From assembly GCF_003347495.1 (NCBI RefSeq), contig NZ_QCXY01000010.1, forward strand, positions 205,369 to 269,368: a stretch of DNA of 64,000 bases. Reading direction: 5' to 3'. Within the stretch, counting starts at the first letter, position 1, and each line of letters starts with the position of its first letter. The stretch comes from Pleomorphovibrio marinus. Lineage in GTDB: Bacteria > Bacteroidota > Bacteroidia > Cytophagales > Cyclobacteriaceae. Shown here piece by piece: positions 45,781 through 55,338 of this stretch. The position numbers were made by a program, and so were the translations under genes. Below the pieces are notes generated by a model, which worked only from the letters and a program-made list of their open reading frames with translations, had not been told where the DNA came from and ran no database searches.

Positions 45781-46614
45781 TTACACATCGTTCTTCAACA
45801 CATAAAAATCAGTGAGTTGAGAAGACCCGTCATAGATTTTGGTTTGGTAATAGATTTTGCTGTTGGGTGGAATACTTTTAGTAAGCCAGACGTTCCCGCC
45901 TACCACACTTCGCTCCCCAATTTCTGTATCCCCACCTAAAATAGTGGCTCCGGCATAGATCACCACGTGGTCACCGATGGTAGGGTGTCTTTTTTTATCC
46001 GCGTCCTCCTTGTTAACGCTCAGTGCTCCCAAGGTCACCCCTTGATAGATCTTTACGTGCTCTCCCACCAAGGTGGTTTCGCCTATTACAATGCCTGTAC
46101 CGTGGTCAATGCAGAAATGACGCCCAATATTTGCACCGGGATGTATGTCCACACCTGTTTTGCTGTGGGCGTATTCCGTCATCATCCTTGGGATTAAACC
46201 TACACCCAAACTATGCAATAAGTGCGCAATCCTATAAGCCGAAATGGCATAAAAACCCGGGTAACAGCGGATGATCTCCGTCTTGGACTTGGCCGCAGGA
46301 TCCCCATCGTACATGGCTTGCAAATCCTCCTGAAGCAGCGCATATACCCCTTCCAGCTTAGTGAAAAAGGCCTCTCCCAATTCTTCTCCATCCCCACCGT
46401 GTAAGCGGCTGTTTTTCTTTAGGATGTTTTTGAGCTGTACCTTCAAATCGAAAAGTTTCATTTCCAAGGTACCTATGTCTTTCAACACCTCATTGGCATG
46501 TTCCGGAAATAGAATGCCCAAAATATCATCAAAAAACTTTCGTATTATTTTTGGGGAGGGGCATTCCGGGCATTTATTGTGGGCTTGGTGAAGTTGCTGT
46601 ACAAAACCGTTCAT
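45781..46614 (-). CDS. cysE: Serine O-acetyltransferase
   Basis: A 277-residue protein. The helical N-terminal domain (about 1-150) is followed by the hexapeptide beta-helix with HPGANIGRHFCIDHGTGIVI, GEHVKIYQGVTLGALSV and GATILGGDTEIGERSVVGGN. The catalytic D-H pair lies in FCIDHGTG. It acetylates serine with acetyl-CoA for cysteine synthesis. The long N-terminal domain with an EHANEVL segment is the EpsC/SatA-like form. It is encoded directly before cysteine synthase in one operon with the barrel gene (18 bp upstream). Confidence 0.93.
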   Translation of the reverse strand: MNGFVQQLHQAHNKCPECPSPKIIRKFFDDILGILFPEHANEVLKDIGTLEMKLFDLKVQLKNILKKNSRLHGGDGEELGEAFFTKLEGVYALLQEDLQAMYDGDPAAKSKTEIIRCYPGFYAISAYRIAHLLHSLGVGLIPRMMTEYAHSKTGVDIHPGANIGRHFCIDHGTGIVIGETTLVGEHVKIYQGVTLGALSVNKEDADKKRHPTIGDHVVIYAGATILGGDTEIGERSVVGGNVWLTKSIPPNSKIYYQTKIYDGSSQLTDFYVLKNDV

Positions 46615-46632
46615 TGTGTTTAGGGATAAGCT

Positions 46633-47211
46633 TCAAAATACAAAACCCACCCTGAGCACATATGGTTCATTATAGGGAGACCTACGGTTATCATAAGTGA
46701 AATTGTATAATAACATAAAATTCATCCCTCCCCTTTCCCCAAAAGGAGTAAAATAACCGGCACCAGCAAATAAGCCTGGCACCCAATCTCTGGTAAATAT
46801 CACCTCGCTAGAATTCGGGACGGGGTTGGCCACCTCCACATTAAGGGCTTCATATTCGGCATGGAGAAATATTTTTGGCAACACATTGTACCTGTTAAAA
46901 ATCCGGCCACCGTATATGTGGGATTGTGCATTATTGTAGAAACGGTTGTTGAAATATTGATAGGTAGCCCCGACCCCAGCACTGTATTTTTCCGTAATCA
47001 TGGCACCTGCCAATGGGGAAACATCCACAAAAGTAAGCCACCCAAACTGCAAACTTAAATTGCCTCCATAATACATCCTTTCCTTCAAGGGTGGGTTTTC
47101 TTCAGGATAAATCTGTCTTTGTGCCTCTACCTGTAAGACAAAGGCCAAGGACAGCAAAGCTCCAATAAAAAAGTGACGTAAAAGGCATTTATTATTCTTC
47201 CACAATAACAT
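46633..47211 (-). CDS. Putative outer-membrane beta-barrel protein
   Basis: A 192-residue protein with a signal peptide (HFFIGALLSLAFVLQVEAQ) and alternating hydrophobic/aromatic strands such as MYYGGNLSLQFGWLTFVD and KIFLHAEYEALNVEV. The C-terminus YVLRVGFVF ends in the aromatic residue typical of barrel insertion signals. It is too short and plain to name. Its ATG lies within the last 20 bp of the DivIC gene, so translation is coupled. Function is unknown. Confidence 0.7.
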   Translation of the reverse strand: MLLWKNNKCLLRHFFIGALLSLAFVLQVEAQRQIYPEENPPLKERMYYGGNLSLQFGWLTFVDVSPLAGAMITEKYSAGVGATYQYFNNRFYNNAQSHIYGGRIFNRYNVLPKIFLHAEYEALNVEVANPVPNSSEVIFTRDWVPGLFAGAGYFTPFGERGGMNFMLLYNFTYDNRRSPYNEPYVLRVGFVF

Positions 47212-47485
47212 ACAGGTCCTCAGATTTTCTTTTCATCAAGTACCTTTCACGAGCAAACTTCTCCAAAAGTTCATAATTACTCAATAATTCTTCCCTTTCT
47301 GCTTGAATTTTTTCCTTCCGTTCCTGATAAAATTCCTTTTGCTTTTCCAGTTCCTTTAACTTTGATCTTAACTTAAAGTGACTCACGATATCATTGGTAT
47401 CGATAAAAACCATCCACCCTATGAAAAGTACAGTGAATAAAAAATAAAAATTCTTTGTGTATTTCAGATACTTCGCCATAATCAT
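47192..47485 (-). CDS. Septum formation initiator (DivIC/FtsB-like)
   Basis: A 97-residue protein. One N-terminal membrane span (YFLFTVLFIGWMVFID) is followed by a coiled coil of about 40 residues (LRSKLKELEKQKEFYQERKE) and the C-terminal YELLEKFARERYLMKR motif typical of DivIC/FtsB. It takes part in the divisome as a bitopic inner-membrane protein. An ATG two codons in (47479) is also possible. It is the first gene of the set running into the barrel, acetyltransferase and cysteine synthase genes. Confidence 0.87.
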   Translation of the reverse strand: MIMAKYLKYTKNFYFLFTVLFIGWMVFIDTNDIVSHFKLRSKLKELEKQKEFYQERKEKIQAEREELLSNYELLEKFARERYLMKRKSEDLYVIVEE

Positions 47486-47735
47486 ACCTCTTGAACCTTA
47501 CAAATATAATCAAATCCTAAGCCAGTTGTTCAAGAGACACCAATTTTTTGCTTATTTCAAAGCCACCATTACATTTTCAGCTTGACCAAAAGGGGCCTAT
47601 CCTGCCTGTTCTTCTTTTGAAACGCATACCGAAATGATCTACAATAGTAACACTAAGGCTGCAAAAAACGCCTTCATAGTGCCTAAACGTTCTACTTAAA
47701 ATTAACTAATTTTTTATTGATATTAAACTATAAGA

Positions 47736-48917
47736 CTAGCTCCTTTTTGAAAGGTCCAATGCCCTTTCAATATCCAAAATAATATCCTCCACGTTTTCCA
47801 GACCTACCGAAAGCCTTACCAGACCATTAAGAATCCCTACCCTTTCGCGTTCCTCTTCGGTGAGCTTGCTGTGGGTGGTGGAGGCAGGGTGGGTTATAAT
47901 GCTTCTACTGTCTCCGAGATTTGCCGTTACCGTGATCATTTGAAGGTTATCAATAAATTTCTGTGCCCTTGCAAGTCCCCCCTTAAGCGTAAGCGTTATA
48001 ATCCCTCCCCCATGTCTCATTTGCTTTTTGGCCAAGGGAAACTGAGGATGGGAAGGTAAAAATGGGTATTTCACAAACTCAATTTCCCCGTTATTTTGGA
48101 AATGCTCGGCTATGGTGAGCGCATTGGAGCAATGCCTGTCCATCCGAAGCGCCAGCGTCTCCATACTTTTGGCAAGCACCCATGCATTGAAAGGAGACAA
48201 GGATGGGCCTGTGTGACGCATGAAAAACTGCACCTCATCAATTAAGTTCTTCTCCCCTAAGATCAGGCCACCCAGCACCCTGCCCTGTCCATCTATAAAC
48301 TTGGTGGCACTATGGGTAACAATATGGGCTCCCCACTTAGCAGGCTGCTGCAGGTAGGGTGTGGCAAAACAATTGTCCACCACCAGTATGAGATTATGGG
48401 CATTTGCCAGTCTAGAGATGTATGCCAAGTCGATGATTTCCAACCCTGGGTTAGATGGGGTTTCAATGAAGATCATCTTGGTGTTAGGCTTAATTAATTT
48501 TTCCCAATTGGTAATATCCGCAATGTCCCCATAGGTATGGCTGATTCCCCACTTGGGGAAAACACGCGTAAGTAATTGATGAGTACTTCCAAAAAGTGAC
48601 CTGGAGGCCAATATATGATCCCCCTGGGCCAAAAGTGCAGCCATACTTCCAAACATAGCCGCCATACCCGAGGCAGTAGCTACTCCGGATTCTGTGCCTT
48701 CAGTGGCACAAACCTTCATGATCAAGTCACTGGTGTTGGGATTGGCATAGCGGGAATAAATATTTCCGGGTATTTCATCGGCAAACATTTGCCTCGCCTG
48801 CTCAGCAGTTTCAAAGGTAAAACTAGAACTTAAATAAATTGGAGCAGAATGCTCCCTTTGGTCAGATGCTGAGTCAGCGATTCTTACTGCCTGTGTTTCA
48901 AAGTGTTTATAGGACAT
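47736..48917 (-). CDS. metZ: O-succinylhomoserine sulfhydrylase / trans-sulfuration PLP enzyme
   Basis: A 393-residue Cys/Met metabolism PLP enzyme. YSRYANPNTSDLIMKVCATE, ATASGMAAMFGSMAALLAQG, IFIETPSNPGLEI and the PLP lysine K206 in THSATKFIDGQGRVLGG follow the usual order. The K-F-I-D-G-Q-G-R-V-L-G-G stretch is characteristic of MetZ, which makes homocysteine directly from O-succinylhomoserine and sulfide. A SAM riboswitch upstream fits a methionine-pathway role. A cystathionine gamma-synthase reaction is the main alternative. Confidence 0.9.
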   Translation of the reverse strand: MSYKHFETQAVRIADSASDQREHSAPIYLSSSFTFETAEQARQMFADEIPGNIYSRYANPNTSDLIMKVCATEGTESGVATASGMAAMFGSMAALLAQGDHILASRSLFGSTHQLLTRVFPKWGISHTYGDIADITNWEKLIKPNTKMIFIETPSNPGLEIIDLAYISRLANAHNLILVVDNCFATPYLQQPAKWGAHIVTHSATKFIDGQGRVLGGLILGEKNLIDEVQFFMRHTGPSLSPFNAWVLAKSMETLALRMDRHCSNALTIAEHFQNNGEIEFVKYPFLPSHPQFPLAKKQMRHGGGIITLTLKGGLARAQKFIDNLQMITVTANLGDSRSIITHPASTTHSKLTEEERERVGILNGLVRLSVGLENVEDIILDIERALDLSKRS

Positions 48918-49027
48918 ATGTTATGTTAAAGCCTTTAAGATTGGCATGAAGGTACAACAACGCAGGGCACTTTGTGTGTCCTGGGATTCCATCATAAGAA
49001 TAATAAATTAATGCTTGCATGTGGCTA

Positions 49028-49128
49028 ATTTATAGGTTCCCAAAAGGGACAGGTATTGGCACCTTTCCCCGGGAGGGAAGGTTGCCAGAGGGTCCGTGAG
49101 CCTGGTCTCTCGCCTCTTCTTTATAAAT
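49028..49128 (-). ncRNA. SAM-I (S-box) riboswitch
   Basis: Read on the minus strand, this 101-base element has the S-box architecture. The P1 stem is ATTTATA (49128-49122) pairing with TATAAAT (49034-49028). Next come GAGGCGAGAGACCAGGCTC, then CCCTCTGGCAACC closing P2, a short P3 (CTTCC...GGGGAA), the conserved AAGGTGCCAATACC and a P4 hairpin TCCC-TTTT-GGGA. It ends 110 bases before the metZ start. A weak hairpin (48963-48983, 8-bp arms with one mismatch) lies between them and may be part of the expression platform. S-adenosylmethionine would repress metZ. Confidence 0.9.
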
Positions 49129-49230
49129 CAGTTTCCTGAAATGAATTACAAATTAAAGACAGCTTTGGCGCTTTTCCAAATCTCCCCCTGAATTGTTAGG
49201 CTGCGCCTGTAAAATGGGTTTTGAAACCTA

Positions 49231-49515
49231 CTACCGCTTGCTAACTTTGTTTCCCGAAATACTTTTTTGCCTGGAAGACCTAAATCTAGACAGTTTCTTA
49301 GGTGATTTTTCAATGTGTTTGGTGGCTCTTCCCTGAACTCTTTTTCTCCACAAATTGAAGGAACCTTTTTTCAACTCTCTCCTCATTAGCAGAATCACCT
49401 TTTTTTCCGGGAGGTCAAATTGCTCATAAATAGCATCAAAAGGGGTCCTGTCCTCCCAGGCCATTTCTATAATCCGATCTTTTTCTTCCTCTGTAAGTGT
49501 AGGTAACCTTGCCAT
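49231..49515 (-). CDS. DUF2805 / TIGR03643 family small protein
   Basis: A protein of 94 residues. The core [40 protein letters not shown] and GRATKH is the DUF2805 signature, and a basic tail follows ([19 protein letters not shown]). The frame is open back to 49626, but that start would overlap the divergent photolyase gene; the ATG at 49515 ([11 protein letters not shown]) matches the family N-terminus. It is divergent from the photolyase-like gene with a 39 bp intergenic gap. I recall the family being linked with cryptochrome/photolyase genes, which this layout fits. Function is unknown. Confidence 0.87.
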   Translation of the reverse strand: MARLPTLTEEEKDRIIEMAWEDRTPFDAIYEQFDLPEKKVILLMRRELKKGSFNLWRKRVQGRATKHIEKSPKKLSRFRSSRQKSISGNKVSKR

Positions 49516-49554
49516 AAAGCAAAAACCAATACAAGGGAAAATAGTTTCTATATT

Positions 49555-51027
49555 ATGCAATCGAGGATCAACGTAGTATGGCTTAAAAGGGACTTGCGTC
49601 TTAGAGACCATGCCCCTCTTTATCATGCTATCGAAACCAATTTGCCTCTGGTGTTGGTATATTTTTTCGAACCAACCTTAATAAATAGCCCCAAAAGTGA
49701 CGCCAGGCATTGGAGATTCATATGGCAGAGCTTGAAGGAAATGAATGAAAAACTATTACCCTACAAGGGAAGGGTACACCTGGTTTGTGAGGAAGCAGTG
49801 TCCTTTTTCGAAAAGCTTAAGGAGGTATACCAGATACAAGCCGTCTTCTCCCACAAGGAAACTGGCATCAAGCTCACTTTCGATAGGGATAAGGCTGTAA
49901 GGGCATTTTTGGATAAATGGGCAATCCCCTGGCAGGAGTACCAACAACAAGGTGTGAGGAGAGGAAGAAAAGACCGCTCAGGCTGGAGTAAGGGGTGGCA
50001 AGAGCTAATTCAGCAACCCACTTTAGACCCTAACTTAGATAAAGCCCTCTTCCATTCCTTAAGCCCTACATTTGAAGGTGGGTTTGAAGGGGAAGGTTTG
50101 CCACAGAGTTGGAAGGAAAACCACCCCTTGATGCAGCCAGGAGGTGAATCGAAAGCCTGGAAATACCTGAACAGTTTTTTCCAATTCAGGGCCTCCAACT
50201 ACAGTAAACACATAAGTAAGCCGGAAGAAAGTAGAAAAAGCTGCAGTCGGCTGTCACCATACCTTGCTTGGGGGAACCTTAGTATAAGACAGGTTTTTCA
50301 ATTGGCAGAAAATCAGCGAAAAGTTGGTCGCTTTTCTGGTCCGCTGGCTAATTTTCAATCCAGGTTGCGTTGGCACTGTCATTTTATACAAAAATTTGAA
50401 ATGGAATGCCGTATGGAATTCGAACATTTAAATAGAGGTTACCTATACCTACAGAAAAAACATTTTCCTGAACGGGTGGAAGCTTGGGAGATGGGTAAAA
50501 CTGGGGTTCCCTTAGTAGATGCTTGCATGCGTTGCCTGACCCAAACGGGCTATCTCAATTTCAGAATGAGGGCAATGCTGGTTTCTTTCCTTTGTCACCA
50601 TCTATGGCAGGATTGGCAGTATGGTGCGAATCATTTGGCCCGTCTGTTTTTGGATTTTGAACCAGGCATCCATTACCCCCAGCTCCAAATGCAGTCGGGG
50701 GTCACGGGTACCAACACATTGAGAATTTACAACCCCATAAAACAGGCAAAGGATCACGATCCCGATGGGGCCTTTATCAGAAAATGGGTGCCCGAATTAA
50801 AAAACTTAGAAGCCCCCTGGGTGTTTGCTCCATGGACTATGGGCGGCATAGAAGCCCAATTCAACCACTTTACTTTAGGAAAGGATTACCCTGTTCCGAT
50901 AGTGGAAGTGGAGACTGCGGCCAGGCATGCCAGAGAACAACTATGGAAGGCAAAGGAACGTCCGGAAGTTCAAGTTGAAGCCACGAGGATTTTGAAAAAA
51001 CACACCCTTCCCCACCGATGGCCCTAA
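49555..51027 (+). CDS. Cryptochrome / deoxyribodipyrimidine photolyase family protein
   Basis: A 490-residue flavoprotein. The antenna domain begins [21 protein letters not shown] and the FAD-binding domain has [20 protein letters not shown]. The core motif [20 protein letters not shown] is followed by [20 protein letters not shown] and [20 protein letters not shown]. It uses blue light either to split pyrimidine dimers or for signalling. The usual N-R-x-R-M of classical CPD photolyases reads L-N-F-R-M-R here, so the exact subtype is open. Its TAA stop (51025-51027) directly abuts the stop of the convergent response regulator gene. Confidence 0.9.
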   Translation: MQSRINVVWLKRDLRLRDHAPLYHAIETNLPLVLVYFFEPTLINSPKSDARHWRFIWQSLKEMNEKLLPYKGRVHLVCEEAVSFFEKLKEVYQIQAVFSHKETGIKLTFDRDKAVRAFLDKWAIPWQEYQQQGVRRGRKDRSGWSKGWQELIQQPTLDPNLDKALFHSLSPTFEGGFEGEGLPQSWKENHPLMQPGGESKAWKYLNSFFQFRASNYSKHISKPEESRKSCSRLSPYLAWGNLSIRQVFQLAENQRKVGRFSGPLANFQSRLRWHCHFIQKFEMECRMEFEHLNRGYLYLQKKHFPERVEAWEMGKTGVPLVDACMRCLTQTGYLNFRMRAMLVSFLCHHLWQDWQYGANHLARLFLDFEPGIHYPQLQMQSGVTGTNTLRIYNPIKQAKDHDPDGAFIRKWVPELKNLEAPWVFAPWTMGGIEAQFNHFTLGKDYPVPIVEVETAARHAREQLWKAKERPEVQVEATRILKKHTLPHRWP

Positions 51028-51729
51028 TTAAGGCAGGTTCATCATGAGTTTCAATTCCTTATAAAAACCCCTCCTGATAGGTATTTCCTGGTTTTTTATA
51101 AGTATTTTCTTTGAATTGAAAGAATCCACATGAATGGTGTTTATCATAAAGGACTTGTGTACCCGCACAAAACTCTTGTGGGTGATTTTTTCGACCACAT
51201 TTTTTAGAATATCCCGCATAATATATGTTTTGGCAGTAGTGTACACCTTGGTATACAGTCCATCTGCCTTGACAAAGGTGATGTCCTCTAAAGGCACTGG
51301 CACCACATAGCCCTTGTCTATGATTTTGAGAGTAGCCTTTTTAAGGTTGTTGTCTTGGTTTTCCTTGTGCTTTTTAAACCCCATGTAAACGGCTGCTTTC
51401 AATGCATCCAAGCCAAAAGGTTTTAGTAAATACCCCTCATGGATATCCGAGTTAATGCGGTCTAGGATGGACTGATCCGAATAGGCCGTGCTGAAGACAA
51501 TGGGGATATCATATTCTTCCCTGATCTTGTAGGCCAAATCAATCCCGTCTATGTCCCCTTCTATCATGATGTCCATCAAAATCAAATCCACATCTTTTTT
51601 TTCCAGATGGCTCAAGGCATCCACACCATTGTTGACAATCTTCGTCACTTCATAGTCCAAGTTGATCAACATCTCTTTGATATTGGCAGCGAGTTCCGGC
51701 TCATCTTCCACGATAAGGATTCTCTTCAT
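51028..51729 (-). CDS. LytTR-family response regulator
   Basis: A 233-residue regulator. The receiver domain MKRILIVEDEPELAANIKEM carries the phospho-acceptor D53 in LILMDIMIEGD, with the conserved S/T and K in FSTAYSD and LLKPFG. The LytTR DNA-binding domain follows (VKADGLYTKVYTTAKTYIMR, FVRVHKSFMINTIHVDSF, PIRRGFY). The frame runs back to 51813, but the ATG at 51729 is the clear start. It is divergent from the large histidine kinase gene with 145 bp between their starts, and convergent with the photolyase gene with no gap between the stop codons. Confidence 0.92.
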   Translation of the reverse strand: MKRILIVEDEPELAANIKEMLINLDYEVTKIVNNGVDALSHLEKKDVDLILMDIMIEGDIDGIDLAYKIREEYDIPIVFSTAYSDQSILDRINSDIHEGYLLKPFGLDALKAAVYMGFKKHKENQDNNLKKATLKIIDKGYVVPVPLEDITFVKADGLYTKVYTTAKTYIMRDILKNVVEKITHKSFVRVHKSFMINTIHVDSFNSKKILIKNQEIPIRRGFYKELKLMMNLP

Positions 51730-51874
51730 AATAATAATTGCCCAAAAATTGGATTTAGTTGAGAAAATAAGGTTTATTATCCTAAAATTAGGTTTATAAA
51801 TTTGCAAAACCAACCCATCTTTATCTTATTCAGTTGGTTCCTGCATATATTTTCGGCAAAAAAACAGCTTGAAC

Positions 51875-54427
51875 ATGCCAATCTTACATTCCCAAGTAGC
51901 AGATATCTATACCGCATTGGCCAGTAGCTCCACAGACAGGGAGACCTTGTACCCCTTATTGGAAAAACTAAAGGCATTTACTTCTGCAGTATGGGTGGCA
52001 CATATCAATAATGGCTCCAGTAAAGACCCCTTAACCTGGCCAAAGGAAATCTTGGGAGAAGTAAAGGGCTATCTTGACTCCCTTCATGAGGTTCAATTAA
52101 ACCCACAAAAAATAACGGTTATAAATTTGAGCCAATTGGCACGTATATCGGGTAAACCCAACCGGCCTGGTAGGGATATCGACCACCTCCTATACCTTGA
52201 TGCCAGCCCATCGGGAAATTTCCTTTTCGGCATGCCGGAAGATGAGGGAATCAATACGGAACAAAAAACAGCCCTTTCCCACTTCTTAGAGATTTTCTCC
52301 AGGCTACATCCTTTACAAAATCCACGTCAGGCTCTATCCCCTATCACAAAAAACAATTCCCGAGCCCTGCTGGAACCAAAAATACCTTCAGACCTTTCCG
52401 GGTATTTCTCCTCCATGGGAACGGAAAGCAAATCCATTGGTGAAGAATGGTTTAGAAACATTGCGGAATACTTCCCGTTCCCCCTGTTCCTTTCCCACCT
52501 TCCGGATGGGAGTACACTATTTGTCAACCAGGCCTTTATGAAAACCTTTGGCCCCTTTTCCGAACCTTCGGAGGATCTCCCAACCATCTCGGAATTTATC
52601 CAGGGAGAAAAGGAAAAAAAACTGATCGTAGAACTTATCAAGGGGAAAAGAACCATCAAAGGACTAGAAATTGCCTTGAAAACCAAGGCCCGGAACGTTC
52701 CCACTTGGTTTAGTGTGAATTCCCAACATATACAACTGGGCTCACCGGAGGCTGCCATCACCGTTTTGGTAGATATCCACCAAAGAAGGGAGGCCGAACA
52801 AAAGCTGAACCGGTTGAATGTCCTGCTTCAAACCTTGAGTGAAATACAGCTCAACACGTATTTGCAAGACGATTTTGAGCCTTCCTTGGAAAAATTCCTT
52901 GAAAATATCATGAACCTCTCAGATTGTATGGTGGCCTACCTTGGGGAGGCAAAGCAGGATGGGACCCTGGTTACCCAAGCCTTCCTAAATCTCTACGAGC
53001 AAGATTCACCGGAAAAACAATCCAATATAGGCAACAAAATCAAGTATGATTCACCTATACTCGGCAAACTAAAAAAAGTGACCCTGGAAGCTCAAAAACC
53101 ACTTATCTTTAACAGTGCCTATGCAGGGTCTTCCCATTATGCACTTTTTAGCGATACACAGGAGTTTAAAAACTTTTTGGGAATTCCCATTTACAAAGGT
53201 GAGGAGCTACAGGGAATCTTGGCCCTTTTGGACAAGGAGGGTGATTTTACCGAAAAGGACATTGAATTTCTTAAGCCGTTGGTTTGGGGATATGCCAACT
53301 TGATGAAATCCATACATACCCACAGAGAAAAAATAAAAGCCGAACAACTAAGAAAGGAAGCAGACAACCTTTATCGGCTTTTGTCCGAGAATACAGGGGA
53401 CATTATCCTACTTTTTGACCTTGATTTCAAGATTGACTACATCTCTCCTTCTGTGGAAAAGATTTTGGGATATAAGGCAGCCGAAGTAATTGGAAAAAAA
53501 CCTTCCGAGGCTTTTGACGTAGTGTACCCCACTTCTATTAATTTTGACGAGCCCCACACAACTGTGATCCCCCATACCAGGAAAGAATCCAAACAATCCA
53601 TTATACTAGAAATCTTGTTTAAGCCTCTCAAAAACAAGAAAAATGACACCTACTCGATCCTGGCAACTTACAGGGATGTAACGGAAAGAGAGTCCGTATT
53701 AAAAAAAATCAAGAAAAACCTAATGAAAGAAAGGGAGCTGAACCATCTGAAGTCCCAGTTTATTTCCATGGCTTCCCATGAGTTTAGAACTCCACTGGCC
53801 ACCATAATGAGCAGTGCCGAATTAATCGATTTATTCCTGAGTAAAGAAGAGCAGGGCAACCCCACCCTTGACAAGATCCATTCCCATATCAAAAAGATAA
53901 ACCTACAGACCTCCCGGCTATCTGAGATTATCAGCAATATGTTGCTTTTGGAAAAAAGTGTCCAAAATGACTTGAAGATTAGTAACAAAAAGACCCCTAT
54001 CCTTTTTTTTGTGAAAGACCTCGTGAGCCAGTTCAGTGATGAAGTCGACAAGGAAATCGCTTTGTTCCTGCCCGAAAAGGATAAAATTGTACTTACCGAT
54101 CCGGCTTGTCTTTCTCACATCCTCAGGAACTTACTTCAAAATGCGGTCAACTATTCCAACAACTCCCAAAAAAATGTGGAATTACACCTGGAATTTCTTA
54201 ACCATGCCTATGAAATCAGGGTAAAAGACTATGGGATGGGTATCCCTAAGGAAGATCAAAAACATATTTTTGAGACCTTTTTCAGGGCCAATAATGTGGC
54301 CAAGATAAAAGGAACCGGCTTGGGCTTAAATATTGTCAAGGAATTTGTCAACAAGCTGGAAGGTGAAATTTCTTTTTCAAGTAAGGTTGGGAAAGGCACG
54401 GAGTTCGTATTACGGTTTCCAGAATAA
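51875..54427 (+). CDS. PAS/GAF-containing sensor histidine kinase
   Basis: An 850-residue kinase without obvious membrane spans, so cytoplasmic. Domains in order are an N-terminal region of about 140 residues, a PAS domain (EYFPFPLFLSHLPDGSTLFV), a GAF domain (SDCMVAYLGEAKQDGTLVTQ), a second PAS (DLDFKIDYISPSVEKILGYK) and HisKA with H635 in SMASHEFRTPLA. HATPase_c has N-box LRNLLQNAVNYS, G1 KDYGMGIPKEDQ and G2 GTGLGLNIVKEF. A TTG two codons upstream (51869) is in frame; the ATG at 51875 is preferred. The divergent LytTR regulator is the obvious partner, though the pairing is unproven. Confidence 0.92.
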   Translation: MPILHSQVADIYTALASSSTDRETLYPLLEKLKAFTSAVWVAHINNGSSKDPLTWPKEILGEVKGYLDSLHEVQLNPQKITVINLSQLARISGKPNRPGRDIDHLLYLDASPSGNFLFGMPEDEGINTEQKTALSHFLEIFSRLHPLQNPRQALSPITKNNSRALLEPKIPSDLSGYFSSMGTESKSIGEEWFRNIAEYFPFPLFLSHLPDGSTLFVNQAFMKTFGPFSEPSEDLPTISEFIQGEKEKKLIVELIKGKRTIKGLEIALKTKARNVPTWFSVNSQHIQLGSPEAAITVLVDIHQRREAEQKLNRLNVLLQTLSEIQLNTYLQDDFEPSLEKFLENIMNLSDCMVAYLGEAKQDGTLVTQAFLNLYEQDSPEKQSNIGNKIKYDSPILGKLKKVTLEAQKPLIFNSAYAGSSHYALFSDTQEFKNFLGIPIYKGEELQGILALLDKEGDFTEKDIEFLKPLVWGYANLMKSIHTHREKIKAEQLRKEADNLYRLLSENTGDIILLFDLDFKIDYISPSVEKILGYKAAEVIGKKPSEAFDVVYPTSINFDEPHTTVIPHTRKESKQSIILEILFKPLKNKKNDTYSILATYRDVTERESVLKKIKKNLMKERELNHLKSQFISMASHEFRTPLATIMSSAELIDLFLSKEEQGNPTLDKIHSHIKKINLQTSRLSEIISNMLLLEKSVQNDLKISNKKTPILFFVKDLVSQFSDEVDKEIALFLPEKDKIVLTDPACLSHILRNLLQNAVNYSNNSQKNVELHLEFLNHAYEIRVKDYGMGIPKEDQKHIFETFFRANNVAKIKGTGLGLNIVKEFVNKLEGEISFSSKVGKGTEFVLRFPE

Positions 54428-54653
54428 AAAAAACTCCCCAAAACCGCCTAAGCAATTCCGGAGAGCTTTAACCCAACTAAACCACATAAAAAAATAAACC
54501 AAACCTATGAATCTATATTTTTCCCCAGTGGGAATTTTTTGCCTTATTGTTGATTCAAATATAGAGGAGATTTAATTACCATTTTCAAGGAAGTAAACTA
54601 AACTCCCTAAATCATAAACAAAGTGTAAATAGCTTTGAAATATTTCCAAAAAA

Positions 54654-55247
54654 TCACTGCTCTCCCTTGAATCTCGGCATGGAAACATCTCCTTCATGAC
54701 TGATGCCCTCTCTTATTATCACTTTTTTGGCCGTCAAAAACAGGATCTTTATATCTAACATAAATGACTTGTTTTCAACATACCACAGATCTAATTCAAA
54801 CTTTTTTGGCCAACTGATGGCATTTCTGCCATTAATCTGTGCCCAGCCGGTTATGCCAGGCTTTACCTCCATACGTTTGGCTTGCCTTGGGGAAAATAAG
54901 GGCACGTATTCCATCAGCAATGGTCTGGGACCCACTAAGGACATATCTCCCTTTATTACATTTATAAGTTCAGGCAGCTCGTCCAAGCTTGTGGCCCTTA
55001 GCTTTTTGCCAAACGCGGTCAGCCTTACTTCATTCGGCAACAAATCCCCATTTTCATCTGTTTCATTGGTCATGCTTCTGAATTTCATCATCTTGAAGGG
55101 CTTACCATGCTTGCCGGGTCTGGTTTGGTAAAAGAAAACGGGCCTCCCGTGATAAATCAAGACCAATAAACTTATTACCACTAGTAGAGGAGAAAGCACC
55201 AGAATTAATACTAAGGAAACAATGAAATCGAATATTCTCTTTAACAT
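54654..55247 (-). CDS. Phosphoglycosyltransferase (initiating sugar transferase, PglC/WcaJ core)
   Basis: A 197-residue monotopic phosphoglycosyltransferase. One N-terminal hydrophobic hairpin (LVLILVLSPLLVVISLLVLI) is followed by FYQTRPGKHGKPFKMMKFRSM, the catalytic D-E in SLDELPELINVIKGDMSLVG, PRPLL and KPGITGWAQINGRN. It moves a phospho-sugar from UDP-sugar onto undecaprenyl phosphate, the first step of glycan assembly. It is a bare PglC-sized form without the WcaJ N-terminal helices. It is encoded 91 bp after a sugar aminotransferase, so the primer sugar is perhaps an amino sugar. It could prime the 1-16 kb exopolysaccharide, which has no such gene in the window. Confidence 0.93.
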   Translation of the reverse strand: MLKRIFDFIVSLVLILVLSPLLVVISLLVLIYHGRPVFFYQTRPGKHGKPFKMMKFRSMTNETDENGDLLPNEVRLTAFGKKLRATSLDELPELINVIKGDMSLVGPRPLLMEYVPLFSPRQAKRMEVKPGITGWAQINGRNAISWPKKFELDLWYVENKSFMLDIKILFLTAKKVIIREGISHEGDVSMPRFKGEQ

Positions 55248-55338
55248 GTAATTACTATCGGAGAGGGCTTTGAACCCAAAAGATTCGGATGAAACAGAAA
55301 GTAAGACAAATATATTAATTTTATACCAAGCAAGCTTA

